Positions 1 through 9,537 of a stretch of 64,000 bases of DNA are shown one piece after another. The notes under the pieces are model-generated. The model was not told where the DNA came from and ran no database searches. It saw only the letters and a program-made list of their open reading frames with translations. A program made the position numbers and the translations under genes. The number at the start of each line of letters is the position of its first letter. Positions within the stretch are counted from its first letter, which is position 1. The stretch covers positions 496,001 through 560,000 of the forward strand of contig CBDBES010000002.1 of the NCBI GenBank assembly GCA_965204465.1, in the 5' to 3' direction. The DNA comes from CBDBES01 sp965204465 (lineage in GTDB: Bacteria; Spirochaetota; Leptospiria; Turneriellales; CBDBES01).

Positions 1-617
1 TTTATTAGTAGATTAAAAGATATAAAGTCTTTGATCTTATGTTCTCTTTTAAATGATATCCAGGCAGAATCTACTTTGGGAACAGGATAAAAATTATTAC
101 GGCTTATTCTTTTCTCTAAATGAAAATCTCCAAATGACTGTAAAAAAATTCCCAAAAAATTATTTCGATGAACGGCTAATTTTTGGGCAACTTCATATTG
201 AACTCCAAATAGAGCCCTTTGTATGAAAAACATTTCAGAAGCAATACGGGATATGATGGGAGCAGTAGAATTGAATGGTAGGTTCCCTATCACATAGGAT
301 ATTCTTTTTTCTGACCAGATTTTACTGGGTACTTTTAAAAAATCTTCATGAATAATATCATGAATCATATTTTGATATTTATTCTTTAGATAATGCACTA
401 GTGATTTGTCTTTTTCACATAAAACCATGGGATAATTTCTATCTAAAAAAAAGTCTGTAACAGCCCCCAGACCAGGGCCTATTTCTAGAATTTTTTTCCC
501 AGGATCAAAATGAATACATAAATTCTGAAAGAAATTTGTGCTAATTAAAAAATTCTGCCCAAGAATTTTTAAAGGAGCTATATTCAATCTCTTTATGATC
601 TTTGCAGGATGATCCAA
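1..617 (-). CDS. rsmA: 16S rRNA dimethyladenosine transferase RsmA/KsgA (3' end outside window)
   Basis: Methylates two adjacent adenines in the 3' helix of 16S rRNA using S-adenosylmethionine, late in small-subunit assembly. Reading the minus strand from a TTG at 617 gives 205 codons with no stop before the window edge. Family motifs are in order: ILGQNFL at residues 18-24, the SAM-binding EIGPGLGAVT at 45-54, the catalytic motif as NLPF at 112-115, then QYEVAQKLA and, near the end, PVPKVDSAW. An in-frame TAA lies four codons upstream of the TTG, so the true start must be this TTG or one inside the gene (for example the TTG at codon 11, which has a better purine-rich leader). It begins 31 bases after fliA ends, so the two are probably co-transcribed. 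Family call is secure; the start is uncertain. Confidence 0.9.
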   Translation of the reverse strand, partial: MDHPAKIIKRLNIAPLKILGQNFLISTNFFQNLCIHFDPGKKILEIGPGLGAVTDFFLDRNYPMVLCEKDKSLVHYLKNKYQNMIHDIIHEDFLKVPSKIWSEKRISYVIGNLPFNSTAPIISRIASEMFFIQRALFGVQYEVAQKLAVHRNNFLGIFLQSFGDFHLEKRISRNNFYPVPKVDSAWISFKREHKIKDFISFNLLI

Positions 618-648
618 TATGAAATATTATACGGAAATCAATGGATGG

Positions 649-1443
649 CTACATTACGGTTTTCATTTGACTCAGACGACCACGCAAACGCATAATCGCT
701 TTTGTATGCAATTGAGAAACTCTTGATTCAGTTACCTCCAAGACTTCCCCTATCTCTTTTAGAGTAAGGTCTTCATAGTAATATAGCACTACTACTTTTT
801 TTTCTTTTTCTGGTAATTTTTTGATGGCCTCAACAATTATATTTTTTATTTCTTCTCTTTCAATCATAGCATCTGGATTCATACTTTGGGGTGATTCAAT
901 TGTTTCCATTAAAGAGAGTTCTTCAGAATCGTTATTTCCATACCAAATGTCATTTAAAGAGACCAGACTAGCTCCTGATATTTTAGAGACCAACTGATGA
1001 AATTCCTCCAAAGAAAGGTCCATTTCTTTGGCAATTTCTTCATCATCCACCGTTCTACCCACTTTATTCTCAAGTTCAACAATGGCTTTTTCCACATCTT
1101 TGGCCTTCTGTCTTATGGAACGGGGGATCCAATCAATGGAGCGCAATTCATCAAAAATAGCTCCTCTTACCCTTGTCATTGCATAAGTTTTAAATTTAAC
1201 TTCTTTTGCTGGATCAAATTTAGTGATCGCATCAAAAAGGCCAAAAATTCCATAACTCACCAGATCATCAAATTCTACATTATTAGGCATTCCAACGGCT
1301 ACCTTACCAGCCACATACTTCACTAAAGGAGCATACTTTTCTATGAAATATTCTCTAATTTTAAGAGAACTTGTCTCCCTGTATTCCTTCCACAGATCGT
1401 TCTCATCTCTAGCATCGAATTCTTTCATTGTTCTACTAAGCAT
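649..1443 (-). CDS. fliA: RNA polymerase sigma factor of the FliA/WhiG (sigma-28) family
   Basis: Directs RNA polymerase to late flagellar and motility promoters. The 264-residue length fits the family. Region 2 is clear (LVSYGIFGLFDAITKFDP near residues 62-79, then the RVRGAIFDELR helix), followed by region 3 (IPRSIRQKAKDVEKA) and the region 4 helix-turn-helix (LTLKEIGEVLEVTESRVSQL near 225-244). ATG start at 1443. In many spirochetes this gene follows flhF and ylxH; here the upstream neighbour is instead a lipoprotein gene, after 237 bases of very AT-rich DNA in which I see no gene. rsmA follows closely. Motor genes that such a factor might control lie at 51.5-55 kb in the same window. Confidence 0.93.
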   Translation of the reverse strand: MLSRTMKEFDARDENDLWKEYRETSSLKIREYFIEKYAPLVKYVAGKVAVGMPNNVEFDDLVSYGIFGLFDAITKFDPAKEVKFKTYAMTRVRGAIFDELRSIDWIPRSIRQKAKDVEKAIVELENKVGRTVDDEEIAKEMDLSLEEFHQLVSKISGASLVSLNDIWYGNNDSEELSLMETIESPQSMNPDAMIEREEIKNIIVEAIKKLPEKEKKVVVLYYYEDLTLKEIGEVLEVTESRVSQLHTKAIMRLRGRLSQMKTVM

Positions 1444-1680
1444 ACTATGTACTTTTTATCAAATTATAATATCCTTATTTTAAATTATTTTGACTTAAAT
1501 TTGTAAGAATAAGACAATAATGTTATTTTTGAAAGAATGTCAACCAATAATAATATAGTTTTCACATAAAAATAATAATATTTTGTCGGTTTTATTTTTT
1601 TTATATTTCATTTTGTTTCTTTTAGAATCATCATGTCTTTCTATCTATGCATAAAAAACAGAATAAGAAACATATAAAAT

Positions 1681-4368
1681 TTAGAGTTTCTTAAAAACCA
1701 AGGTAGTGAAAACTCTTATACCCAGAATCTTAAAAATCAGTTTACCATTTGTGACTATTTGAGCTGGAGATATACCGGAAAGCTTGTTTGAATCTCTGCC
1801 TGTTGAAGTGATTATATCTTTTGTTTCCCACTCTACTTTATAACTTTCTCCATTTGAGAAGCCCATGCCTACAAATGGAGAAGCATTTCTATGGTATACT
1901 TCCCCCTGCTGTACCTTGGAAGGAATACTTACCGTTACATCATTCATTCCATTTTCTTGATCTAAATATAGCAAAACAATGAAAGAATTTTGAGTTACAT
2001 TGTAAGAGGAAATTGTGAATTGCCATCCATTGGGAGCTCGACCAGATACAGATAGCCTATTATTTTGTTCATAGGGCATGGCATGACGAACTACCTCATC
2101 TTTACCAGAAGCAATTTGAGAATACCATTTCCAGATATAATAATGTGGATGGTTTGGGTTATTACGATTGATATATAGGTCTCTATGATCTTTTTTTCCA
2201 CTCAGTGATATGCCTAAAGTACTTTCATTGAATCTATATTCAAAACTTCTATTTATGATCTTAGAATCACCTTCTAAATTAGGATCGACCCAGGATGAAC
2301 CTTTAAGGTTTTCTATGATGCCATTATAGTCCAATTGTTTTACAAGACCTATATGATAATTTGAGTTATAAAAATCCACAGCCGGTAGGTTTATTTTATT
2401 TAGCCCCCTACTAAGAAATGATCCTACAATACGAATTGTCTTGATTACTGCATCCTCTTCATTTTTTTCTCCATCAAAGTTAACATCTCTCATAATTCCA
2501 TCGTCCCAGCTGATCCAACTCCCTATGGTTTGAATATCCTTATCATGATGATCTGCTTGATTCAATTTATTTCTGATCACACCAATTAATTCCCAACCAG
2601 GAGCCGTCCCAGGCTGTTCATTGTATAAAGGGTTATCGTTGATAAGACGCATATTCCCATAAGCGCTATGATCATTCATACTAATACCAACCGCACCAAA
2701 TAAAGACATTAGTTCTGTATTACCAATAAATTGATCATACATATTTAATATCTTCTCATAATTATTGCTACCTATTAAACCATCGGGTGATTCACATCCC
2801 CAACAAGGAGAGGCTTCACTCGCACTGAATGAAACGGGTAACCCATGATGATCATATACCGTTTTGATGGTTCTGCCCCCAATTACCATAGCATCCATGG
2901 CTTCCTGAATTGTTCCTTTCCAATTTTGCTTTATATTAACCTGAGAAGCAAAAGAATAACTCTGTACTTTGCCTACGAAAAGTTTTGCTATATTTCTAAC
3001 GTAAGCTCTATAATGATCAATTTTACTAAAATGCAGATTACAGCAGTTTTGATTACCTGTGCCGCCATCCGGAAGATCATTTTGGCCTAACCAATTGGGA
3101 ATATTTTTGATTTCTAAATGTATTTTTAAGCCCTTTTTATGTATGGCATCAACCCAATTGATCAATTGCCTAAGATAAGGAGAAATAAATCCTCTCTCAA
3201 TAGTTTGTTCAATAGTCGGTTCTTCATTCCTCCAGGAACTCGAAAGCTGAACATAGCTGATTCCATCAAATACTTCTCTGTCTAAATCAAGATTATTTAA
3301 GAGTCCCGTTTGGTCCGCATAGTTATATGTGGGATGCCATCTGGTTCCATATTCTATGTGATTTTTGCTTCCCCAATGAGCAATGGGCAGCTCTGATATT
3401 ATCTTGCCGGTTTTCTGTTCATTTGATTTAATGTCAATGGATTTGATCGTGAAAGTATACATGGTACCATTGGTTAAATTGGTGATCGTTTTTTTCATTT
3501 TTTCCCCTGGATCACCTACAAATTCCATCACAGAATTTGCATCTCCAGGAGCCCAGCTCACCTTCACCTTTGAAAAATCAGCATCTAAAGGGTTTTTCCA
3601 ATACAATTTGATCTCTGTATCGCTTGAAATGGCTTTTATATCAGTAACATCTCCTGGAGGAAGAAAATCATCAATTACAACAGGAATGACTATGCCTTCA
3701 CTTTGATTATTTCCGTTGTTGTCGACGGTTTTAAAAGTGAAAATATAGGTTGCGTCATTATCCAATCCAGTTATGGTTTCGTTTACAGATTCTTCTGGAA
3801 GCCCTGGAAATTCCATTATAGAACCCGTATGTTCCGGAGAACTCCAACTTACTCTTACTTTTGCAAAATCAGTATTGGGAGGATTTATCCAGTTCAGAGA
3901 GACTTCTCTTTCTGCAGAAATAACAGAAAGTTCAGTTATATCTCCCGGAGGGAAAACATCATTAAGCATAACAGGAATGATTCTGCCTTCAATCTGCTTA
4001 TTCCCATTATTGTCGATGGTTTTAAAGGTGAAAGTATAGGTTACGTCATTAGTCAATTTGGTTATGGTTTCACTCATAGATTCTCCTGGAAGCCCTGGAA
4101 ATTCTATTACAGAACCCGCATGCTCCGGAGAACTCCAACCCACTTCAACCTTAGAAAAATCACTATTTGTGGGGTTGATCCAATTTAATGTAACTTGCCC
4201 ATCTCCCGGAATAGCTGATATATTGATAACATCTGCCATGTCTGATGAGAATATTCTATGGAACGAATTTATGGATGTTTTCTCGTTATCGCAATGAATA
4301 TTCAAGAAACATCCCACAATTATAAGAAGATTCAGGATTGAATTTTTTAATATTCTAATGAAGTTCAC
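1681..4368 (-). CDS. Large lipoprotein with three fibronectin-III-like repeats and a glycosidase-like C-terminal region
   Basis: An 895-residue exported protein. The N-terminus has a basic start, a hydrophobic stretch and a lipobox-like end at LNIHC (Cys near 26), so it is probably anchored in the outer membrane. Three tandem modules of about 90 residues follow (roughly 46-135, 140-230, 235-325), each with a pattern such as VTLNWINP, SSPEH, EFPGLP and YTFTFKTIDNNGN. They look like fibronectin type III folds. The remainder has Trp/Asp-rich blocks such as NIPNWLGQN and SWISWDDG that resemble a TIM-barrel glycoside hydrolase, but I cannot name a family. The segment DVNFDGEKNEED (near 655) matches a dockerin/EF-hand calcium loop. 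Start is GTG at 4368; no better start precedes the lipobox. Function unknown; carbohydrate binding or cleavage at the surface is inference. Confidence 0.75.
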   Translation of the reverse strand: MNFIRILKNSILNLLIIVGCFLNIHCDNEKTSINSFHRIFSSDMADVINISAIPGDGQVTLNWINPTNSDFSKVEVGWSSPEHAGSVIEFPGLPGESMSETITKLTNDVTYTFTFKTIDNNGNKQIEGRIIPVMLNDVFPPGDITELSVISAEREVSLNWINPPNTDFAKVRVSWSSPEHTGSIMEFPGLPEESVNETITGLDNDATYIFTFKTVDNNGNNQSEGIVIPVVIDDFLPPGDVTDIKAISSDTEIKLYWKNPLDADFSKVKVSWAPGDANSVMEFVGDPGEKMKKTITNLTNGTMYTFTIKSIDIKSNEQKTGKIISELPIAHWGSKNHIEYGTRWHPTYNYADQTGLLNNLDLDREVFDGISYVQLSSSWRNEEPTIEQTIERGFISPYLRQLINWVDAIHKKGLKIHLEIKNIPNWLGQNDLPDGGTGNQNCCNLHFSKIDHYRAYVRNIAKLFVGKVQSYSFASQVNIKQNWKGTIQEAMDAMVIGGRTIKTVYDHHGLPVSFSASEASPCWGCESPDGLIGSNNYEKILNMYDQFIGNTELMSLFGAVGISMNDHSAYGNMRLINDNPLYNEQPGTAPGWELIGVIRNKLNQADHHDKDIQTIGSWISWDDGIMRDVNFDGEKNEEDAVIKTIRIVGSFLSRGLNKINLPAVDFYNSNYHIGLVKQLDYNGIIENLKGSSWVDPNLEGDSKIINRSFEYRFNESTLGISLSGKKDHRDLYINRNNPNHPHYYIWKWYSQIASGKDEVVRHAMPYEQNNRLSVSGRAPNGWQFTISSYNVTQNSFIVLLYLDQENGMNDVTVSIPSKVQQGEVYHRNASPFVGMGFSNGESYKVEWETKDIITSTGRDSNKLSGISPAQIVTNGKLIFKILGIRVFTTLVFKKL

Positions 4369-4381
4369 TTATAACTTGCCA

Positions 4382-4408
4382 GTTATAATATTATGATCTA
4401 TATGTCAA
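4382..4408 (-). promoter_or_regulatory. Possible sigma-70 promoter of the 1681-4368 lipoprotein gene
   Basis: On the minus strand a perfect TTGACA (4408-4403) is followed after 15 bases by TATAAC (4387-4382), about 13 bases before the GTG start. The spacer is shorter than the usual 17, and the leader would be very short, so this is tentative. Confidence 0.35.
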
Positions 4409-4498
4409 TTCCTTAATTTAAACTGAAAATTTTTTTATACGATTGCTCTCTTTCAGGTGACCACAGAACGAAATTAGAACCACTGAATGTTGATCAAC

Positions 4499-7417
4499 CT
4501 AATTCAGAAAGCCCTTTTCTCGTATGAATTCAGAGAGTTTCCATCGTTTGGTGATCTCTGGTTCATGACGGTTAGAAGTACTAAGACCGGGAATACCAGC
4601 AGCAATCCTAAAATAAAATATTCCTCTATATTGATCATCAATTGACTTCTGATCAAAGCTATAGGCGTATCCTAAGATAGCGGTAAGAGTAAACTGGTAG
4701 GTATACCTGATCCGTAAAGAAATCTCTGACCCTATACTTTTTTTAAAATCACTTATATGAACATTTTCTTCCCATGTGTGGCCATAGTCGAAGAATAACA
4801 GCATGGAGATGTCTTTGATCAAAAACGGAAGTATATCATAGTAACCCGTTTCCAGACGTAATAATGGAAAGCGATATTCTAAGGTTGCTGCTATTAGTTT
4901 ATTGCCTTCTACATTATCTATAAAGCCCCTCACAGAATTAGACAAGAAAGGATCATGATTCACCCCATTTTCAATGGTGAGTCCGCCTAGCAAGGCAATG
5001 AGTGTAACATTGTTCTTAAAAAAACCAGGTAGATATTCCAAATATCTTAAAACATATGTATGAGAAAGAGTATCCAATACTGGTAATGTTCCCGAAAGTG
5101 TTGATCTGGCTAACAGAACTCTCCCATCTTCCGGACTGATGGAGGTCGAATAAAAACTTATATCTCTGTAGGTATATTGTACATTGGTTTTGTTTATATG
5201 AACTCTTTTACTTTCCAAATCCCCTAAATTATCATCTACATAAAATGAAGAAAAAGAAAGGATATGGCTATATTTAAAAGAAAGAAAGGGTAGCGATACA
5301 ATAATACCAGTTGACTGGGTTGCTATGGTGCTAGCCTCTCTCAAAATGTCTAAAGACTTAGAAGGAGTATGGTCTGCTACCAATGTACTACCATAGAGAA
5401 AGCTTATATTTGGCCATAGACCCCTATACGTATAGCTTAAATCAATATCAAAAAGACTATATATACTTGGTTTGACTGTATGCGAAAAAAGAATAGAATA
5501 GCTATGTACCATTAGAACATCAAATCCCAGAGTAAAGAGTGTATAGTTAAAGCCTCTTCCGGAAGGATCATTACTGATTGAGCTGGGACCCCAAAAAGTA
5601 GGCCATATGGAAGAAAAGGGGCTATAATCATTGATCGAAAAGCTTTTTTTGAAATCTTCTCTTTTTTGGAAATCAGATACTTTTATTTCTTTTTTTCTAT
5701 ATTTTATTTGGGAATAATTTTTGGTAGGGTAAGGCATGATGCCTATATTGAATCCATTTTCTTCATAAGAAGAGACTGCCACCCATTCTCCGCTGGGGTC
5801 AATGTCTGGGCTAAAGAATCCCCCTATTATATTCGTCACCTGTATCATTTGATTGGAATTTAGATATATCTCATATAAATTGTAAATCCCATTTCTATCG
5901 GATGAAAATAGAATTTTTTTTTGGGAAGGATGCCATTCTGGGTGCACATTCCTATACTGATCTCTTATGAGTTGAGTGATTCTTTTGGTTTTAAGATCAA
6001 TTACTGCAATCCCTGTATAATTCTTTTTATCTTTAAAGGAGAATGCAACTTGGCTTCCATCTGGAGAGAAACGGCAATAGTCCATCTGCCATTCACTATT
6101 GGGTATGATCTCATCGAGTCCATTTAGTTTTGGATCTGACAAAACTAAAGAGTATCTTCCCGATCTGAAACGAATAAAAACAATTTTATCATTTTGGGGA
6201 GATGAATCAATATAATAGGCTCTCAAATTTTCAGAAATTTGTCTTCTGTTCGGAGAATAATGAAATATTTCCTGGTAAAGAGAATAATTTTGATATAATT
6301 CTATATCCGAAAGATAGATCGTATCATCCCTATCAACACTGATGCTTCTAACTAAATTCACGTTTCCAATAAGATCATGTTTTTTATCATCCCATTTTTT
6401 TTCAGCAGAAAATTCAATACTCATTAATGTAGTCCTTTCACTATTTGAATCTCTGATATAGAATAATTTCTGTCCGTTATTATTAAAACGGGGAAGTCCT
6501 GTTCTGAAGCCGCTTTTGGTTAAAAGAGAATATTTTGTAAGTGTTTTTTGCCTAACCAAATCGAATTGTTTTTTATATTTGTTTAGTTGCTCCCTTTGCC
6601 ATTCATACCATAAGATTTCAACATCTATATGATACACATTTTGAATATTGTCCTTCACCTGAAAAGGCCATATATTACCGGCTTGTTCATGTATGATCTT
6701 CGTAAAAGAATTATCTCCATATTTTTCTTCCAGAAATTGAATGAACCTACCCCCATATAGGTAAGGAATGGCCCCTGCCGGCCAATCGGATATAAAAAAA
6801 GATGCATCCGTAATAGAGCGTTCTTTTGAATTCAGAAATTCAATTCGCATGATCATATCTGTATAGTTATTATAATTTCTACCGAGTCCATTAATGGATT
6901 CCTGATGCACCGCTATTCCTTCCAAAATCCAAATGGGTTGGGCCAGGTTCATGAATCCAAATATCGGATAACGACCAAATATATAATGTATTGCCTGAGA
7001 AAAACCATAAGCCGTATCTAAAGTAAGTGTATGGGTATATTCATGAATGAATAGTATCTCTAACCAATTTTTGAAATAACCTAAATTAGAAGCAATATCT
7101 GGCGGGGCTATATACAGATACTGAAAATTATATGGAATAGGTAGCGCAAATCCATTGGATAGATCTGTTTTATCAGATAATACGATCTCTGTTCTAAAAA
7201 AAGGGGTCCAGTTTAGCCTTTTTGAAAATTTACGATGCGTTTTTTCTGCAATATTTGCAAATTCATCAACTAAATATTCCAATTCTTTATGGTAGTGAAT
7301 ATTAAAGTGTTTCGTTTTAATAGAATACCATTTTAAAGAAGGATTTTGTTTTATAGAGGGGATAATTTGTGGGAATATTGAATAGACAAAAAAAAGGAAA
7401 AAAAGAAAAAAGAGCAT
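4499..7417 (-). CDS. HExxH peptidase-like protein with beta-propeller and C-terminal outer-membrane barrel
   Basis: A 972-residue exported protein with a hydrophobic signal segment at 1-20. A zinc-peptidase (gluzincin-like) motif HEYTH is at 126-130, with a downstream Glu in WILEGIAVHQE (near 167) placed as the third zinc ligand. Residues about 300-580 carry TolB/PD40-type propeller repeats (PRFNNNGQKLFYIRDS, SPDGSQVAFSFKD, HPSQKKILFSSDRNG, DPSGEWVAVSS). The last third is rich in alternating aromatic strands and contains RGFIDNVEGNKL and EYRFPLLRLETG, typical of Omp85/surface-antigen barrels. Earlier automatic annotation would often call it TolB-like or WD40. Start taken as ATG 7417, overlapping the TPM gene stop (TGATG); a TTG precedes it. 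Probably the last gene of the lemA operon. Substrate unknown. Confidence 0.75.
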   Translation of the reverse strand: MLFFLFFLFFVYSIFPQIIPSIKQNPSLKWYSIKTKHFNIHYHKELEYLVDEFANIAEKTHRKFSKRLNWTPFFRTEIVLSDKTDLSNGFALPIPYNFQYLYIAPPDIASNLGYFKNWLEILFIHEYTHTLTLDTAYGFSQAIHYIFGRYPIFGFMNLAQPIWILEGIAVHQESINGLGRNYNNYTDMIMRIEFLNSKERSITDASFFISDWPAGAIPYLYGGRFIQFLEEKYGDNSFTKIIHEQAGNIWPFQVKDNIQNVYHIDVEILWYEWQREQLNKYKKQFDLVRQKTLTKYSLLTKSGFRTGLPRFNNNGQKLFYIRDSNSERTTLMSIEFSAEKKWDDKKHDLIGNVNLVRSISVDRDDTIYLSDIELYQNYSLYQEIFHYSPNRRQISENLRAYYIDSSPQNDKIVFIRFRSGRYSLVLSDPKLNGLDEIIPNSEWQMDYCRFSPDGSQVAFSFKDKKNYTGIAVIDLKTKRITQLIRDQYRNVHPEWHPSQKKILFSSDRNGIYNLYEIYLNSNQMIQVTNIIGGFFSPDIDPSGEWVAVSSYEENGFNIGIMPYPTKNYSQIKYRKKEIKVSDFQKREDFKKSFSINDYSPFSSIWPTFWGPSSISNDPSGRGFNYTLFTLGFDVLMVHSYSILFSHTVKPSIYSLFDIDLSYTYRGLWPNISFLYGSTLVADHTPSKSLDILREASTIATQSTGIIVSLPFLSFKYSHILSFSSFYVDDNLGDLESKRVHINKTNVQYTYRDISFYSTSISPEDGRVLLARSTLSGTLPVLDTLSHTYVLRYLEYLPGFFKNNVTLIALLGGLTIENGVNHDPFLSNSVRGFIDNVEGNKLIAATLEYRFPLLRLETGYYDILPFLIKDISMLLFFDYGHTWEENVHISDFKKSIGSEISLRIRYTYQFTLTAILGYAYSFDQKSIDDQYRGIFYFRIAAGIPGLSTSNRHEPEITKRWKLSEFIREKGFLN

Positions 7418-7914
7418 CAAAGAATCACTATTTCATTGCAAAGTTCATTCGGGTTATCTCCTTTAGGTGGGAAAAGAAGAACCATTTGGGTCGTAATTTT
7501 TTCAATGGCATACAGAATGCCCTCTACATATTTTTTCTCTTTAAAGTAATGGATTACTTCCCTATTTATTTCTTCCCAATAGTCATGGCCCAATGCCTTG
7601 TAAATACCTCTGTCTGCTAATATTTCGATTTCTCTATCTGCGAGTAACAAATAGATCAATACTCCATTATTATCCTCTGTATCCCATATTCTAAGAAAAG
7701 AAAATACCTGAATGGATCTGTTTTTTGGATCCACACCCTTGAGTATTTCCAGAGGAGACAAATTTGCCTCAATGGCCACCCTGATCTCTGCATGATGTTT
7801 GTCTTCTGAATTAGCGATTTCTTTGACAATTCTATCCAGATCTTCCTTAGAGAAATATGACTTCACTAACCATCTACCTGTCAAAAGATGTTTTAAGAAT
7901 CTTTTTATTTTCAT
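7417..7914 (-). CDS. Cytoplasmic-type TPM domain protein
   Basis: 165 residues, nearly all one TPM (TLP18.3/Psb32/MOLO-1) domain: the start KEDLDRIVKEIANSEDKHHAEIR, the core VLIYLLLADREIEILADRGI and the end YFKEKKYVEGILYAIEKI match the family. No signal peptide or membrane segment is seen, unlike its upstream neighbour. It starts five bases after that neighbour ends and overlaps the peptidase-like gene downstream, so all four genes from lemA look co-transcribed. TPM domains are linked to membrane-protein turnover and quality control in some systems, but the biochemical role of this bacterial type is not settled. Confidence 0.8.
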   Translation of the reverse strand: MKIKRFLKHLLTGRWLVKSYFSKEDLDRIVKEIANSEDKHHAEIRVAIEANLSPLEILKGVDPKNRSIQVFSFLRIWDTEDNNGVLIYLLLADREIEILADRGIYKALGHDYWEEINREVIHYFKEKKYVEGILYAIEKITTQMVLLFPPKGDNPNELCNEIVIL

Positions 7915-7919
7915 GATAT

Positions 7920-8798
7920 TTACCAGCTTCCTGAGGAACCTCCTCCTCCAAATCCACCCCCTCCCCCTCCAAAGCCTCCCATCCCCCCTCCAAATCCTCC
8001 CATTCCCCCTCTGCCTACATGGTATCCCATGCCTCCCAGATATCCACCTCTATGACCGCCAGAGAAGAAAGAAGAACCCAATCCAATCAAGCCTCCTACA
8101 AGCCAGTCAAGTAAGAAGAAGCCTACCAAAGCACCTACAAAAATATTCAAGAATGTAGCGATACTGCTTCCCACTAAAGAACGAAGTAGAAGAGAGGATA
8201 CGACCAATAAGAAAAAAATAAACATTATATTAGAAGATTTTTGTGGGCGTTTGGCTGTTTTAGGGGGAGGGGGTAAGGACTCCCCACTCGCCGCATTGAT
8301 CATAGCCATTAGACCAGATCGAACCCCCATATAGAAATTATCTTCTTTAAAATAAGGAATAATCAATTTTCGTATGATACGATTTGCAGTGATGTCTGGT
8401 ATGGCGCCTTCCAGACCATATCCGACTTCGATACGCACTTTTTTATCATTTTTAGCCACCAGAAGAATCGCCCCATCGTCTATTTTTTTTCGTCCTATTT
8501 TCCATTTTTCAGCCAGGCGAATGGAGTAAGACTCGATCGTTTCTGGTTTAACAGAAGGGACTATCAACAATACGATTTCAGCCCCTTTCTGAAGCTGAAA
8601 ACTCCTGAGAATACTCTCTAATTCAGATGCTTGATTTTTAGTTAAAGTTCCTGTAGTATCTGTAACTCTTGACTTTAAAGGAGGTATTTCAGCCAGATCT
8701 TGGGCTACTAAATTCTGAGATAAGGTTATCTGAAGAAGAATAGAAATGAATGCATAAAAAAAAAATGGCGAATCAAAAAAGTATCTTTTTTTTTTCAT
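7920..8798 (-). CDS. TPM domain membrane protein (YgcG type) with glycine-rich tail
   Basis: About 292 residues. A signal peptide (near 8-30) leads to a TPM domain (roughly 38-165: VTDTTGTLTKNQASELESIL, GAEIVLLIVPS, DDGAILLVAKNDKKVRIEVGYGLEGAIPD). A hydrophobic pair of segments follows at about 190-245, then a tail of Gly-Gly-Phe repeats ending GGGGSSGSW, the hallmark of the YgcG family. The ATG at 8798 overlaps the lemA stop (TGATG), indicating translational coupling. LemA plus YgcG is a widely conserved pair in bacteria; their joint function is not established. Confidence 0.88.
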   Translation of the reverse strand: MKKKRYFFDSPFFFYAFISILLQITLSQNLVAQDLAEIPPLKSRVTDTTGTLTKNQASELESILRSFQLQKGAEIVLLIVPSVKPETIESYSIRLAEKWKIGRKKIDDGAILLVAKNDKKVRIEVGYGLEGAIPDITANRIIRKLIIPYFKEDNFYMGVRSGLMAMINAASGESLPPPPKTAKRPQKSSNIMFIFFLLVVSSLLLRSLVGSSIATFLNIFVGALVGFFLLDWLVGGLIGLGSSFFSGGHRGGYLGGMGYHVGRGGMGGFGGGMGGFGGGGGGFGGGGSSGSW

Positions 8799-9385
8799 CA
8801 AAAGGTCACTTTAGGAGTTTTCTTGACTTCTTGTTCATTTTCTACGCTGAAATTAGGCTTCAAATCGAAATCAAACATTTTAGCGGTTAAATTAAAAGGA
8901 AATTTTCTTATCTTTACATTGTATTGTTTGATGGAAGTAATATATCTGTTTCTGGCTACGGTAAGCCTGTTTTCAGTACCTTCTAAGGATGCCGACAGAT
9001 TATTAAATTGTTCATTTGCTTTTAGGTTAGGGTATCTTTCTACCACCAGCATCAATCTTTGTAAGGCGGAAGATATTGCCCCTTGTGCTCTTTGAAAATT
9101 CTGAAATGCCTTTGGGTCTTTCAATAGTTCTGGGGTTGCCTGTATAGAGCTTGCCTTAGAACGTGCTTCTATGACTTGAGTAAACGTTTCTTTTTCATGG
9201 GCAGCATACCCCTTTACCACATTCACAAGGTTAGGAATAAGCTCTGATCTTCTTTTATATTGATTTAAGACTTCTGACCAAGCAGCATTGATTTCTTCAT
9301 CAAAGGTTACAATTGCGTTGTATCCGCAATGTATGTTTGAAAAAACAAAAAGAAATAAAATATATTTTCGTAAAAAATTTTTCAT
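8798..9385 (-). CDS. lemA: LemA family protein
   Basis: 195 residues, the usual family length. Residues 1-20 form a hydrophobic segment ending in SNIHCGYN, a possible lipobox with Cys near 20 (other LemA proteins use an uncleaved N-terminal helix). The family core follows: NAAWSEVLNQYKRRSELIPNLVNVVKGYA, then EARSKA, and the helix SSALQRLMLVVERYPNLKANEQF, then YNVKIRKFPFNLTAKMF near the end. First gene of the lemA-TPM-TPM-peptidase run; the 150 bases upstream to the divergent rpn gene hold no other gene. Confidence 0.92.
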   Translation of the reverse strand: MKNFLRKYILFLFVFSNIHCGYNAIVTFDEEINAAWSEVLNQYKRRSELIPNLVNVVKGYAAHEKETFTQVIEARSKASSIQATPELLKDPKAFQNFQRAQGAISSALQRLMLVVERYPNLKANEQFNNLSASLEGTENRLTVARNRYITSIKQYNVKIRKFPFNLTAKMFDFDLKPNFSVENEQEVKKTPKVTF

Positions 9386-9537
9386 ATTATGACATATAAT
9401 GATCTATAGGATAAGCAGGCAACTAAAAAAATTATTTCTTGACCAGGGCTTTTGTCTGGGAAAAGGCATTAATGGAAACCCTAAAACAGTTATTTAATGC
9501 TTTATTGCATGTCTTCCTATTTAAAACTTAGCCGTTA

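Noticed and set aside
3703..4188. 161-codon plus-strand open frame with internal repeats
   Set aside because: Antisense shadow of the FnIII repeats in the 1681-4368 lipoprotein.
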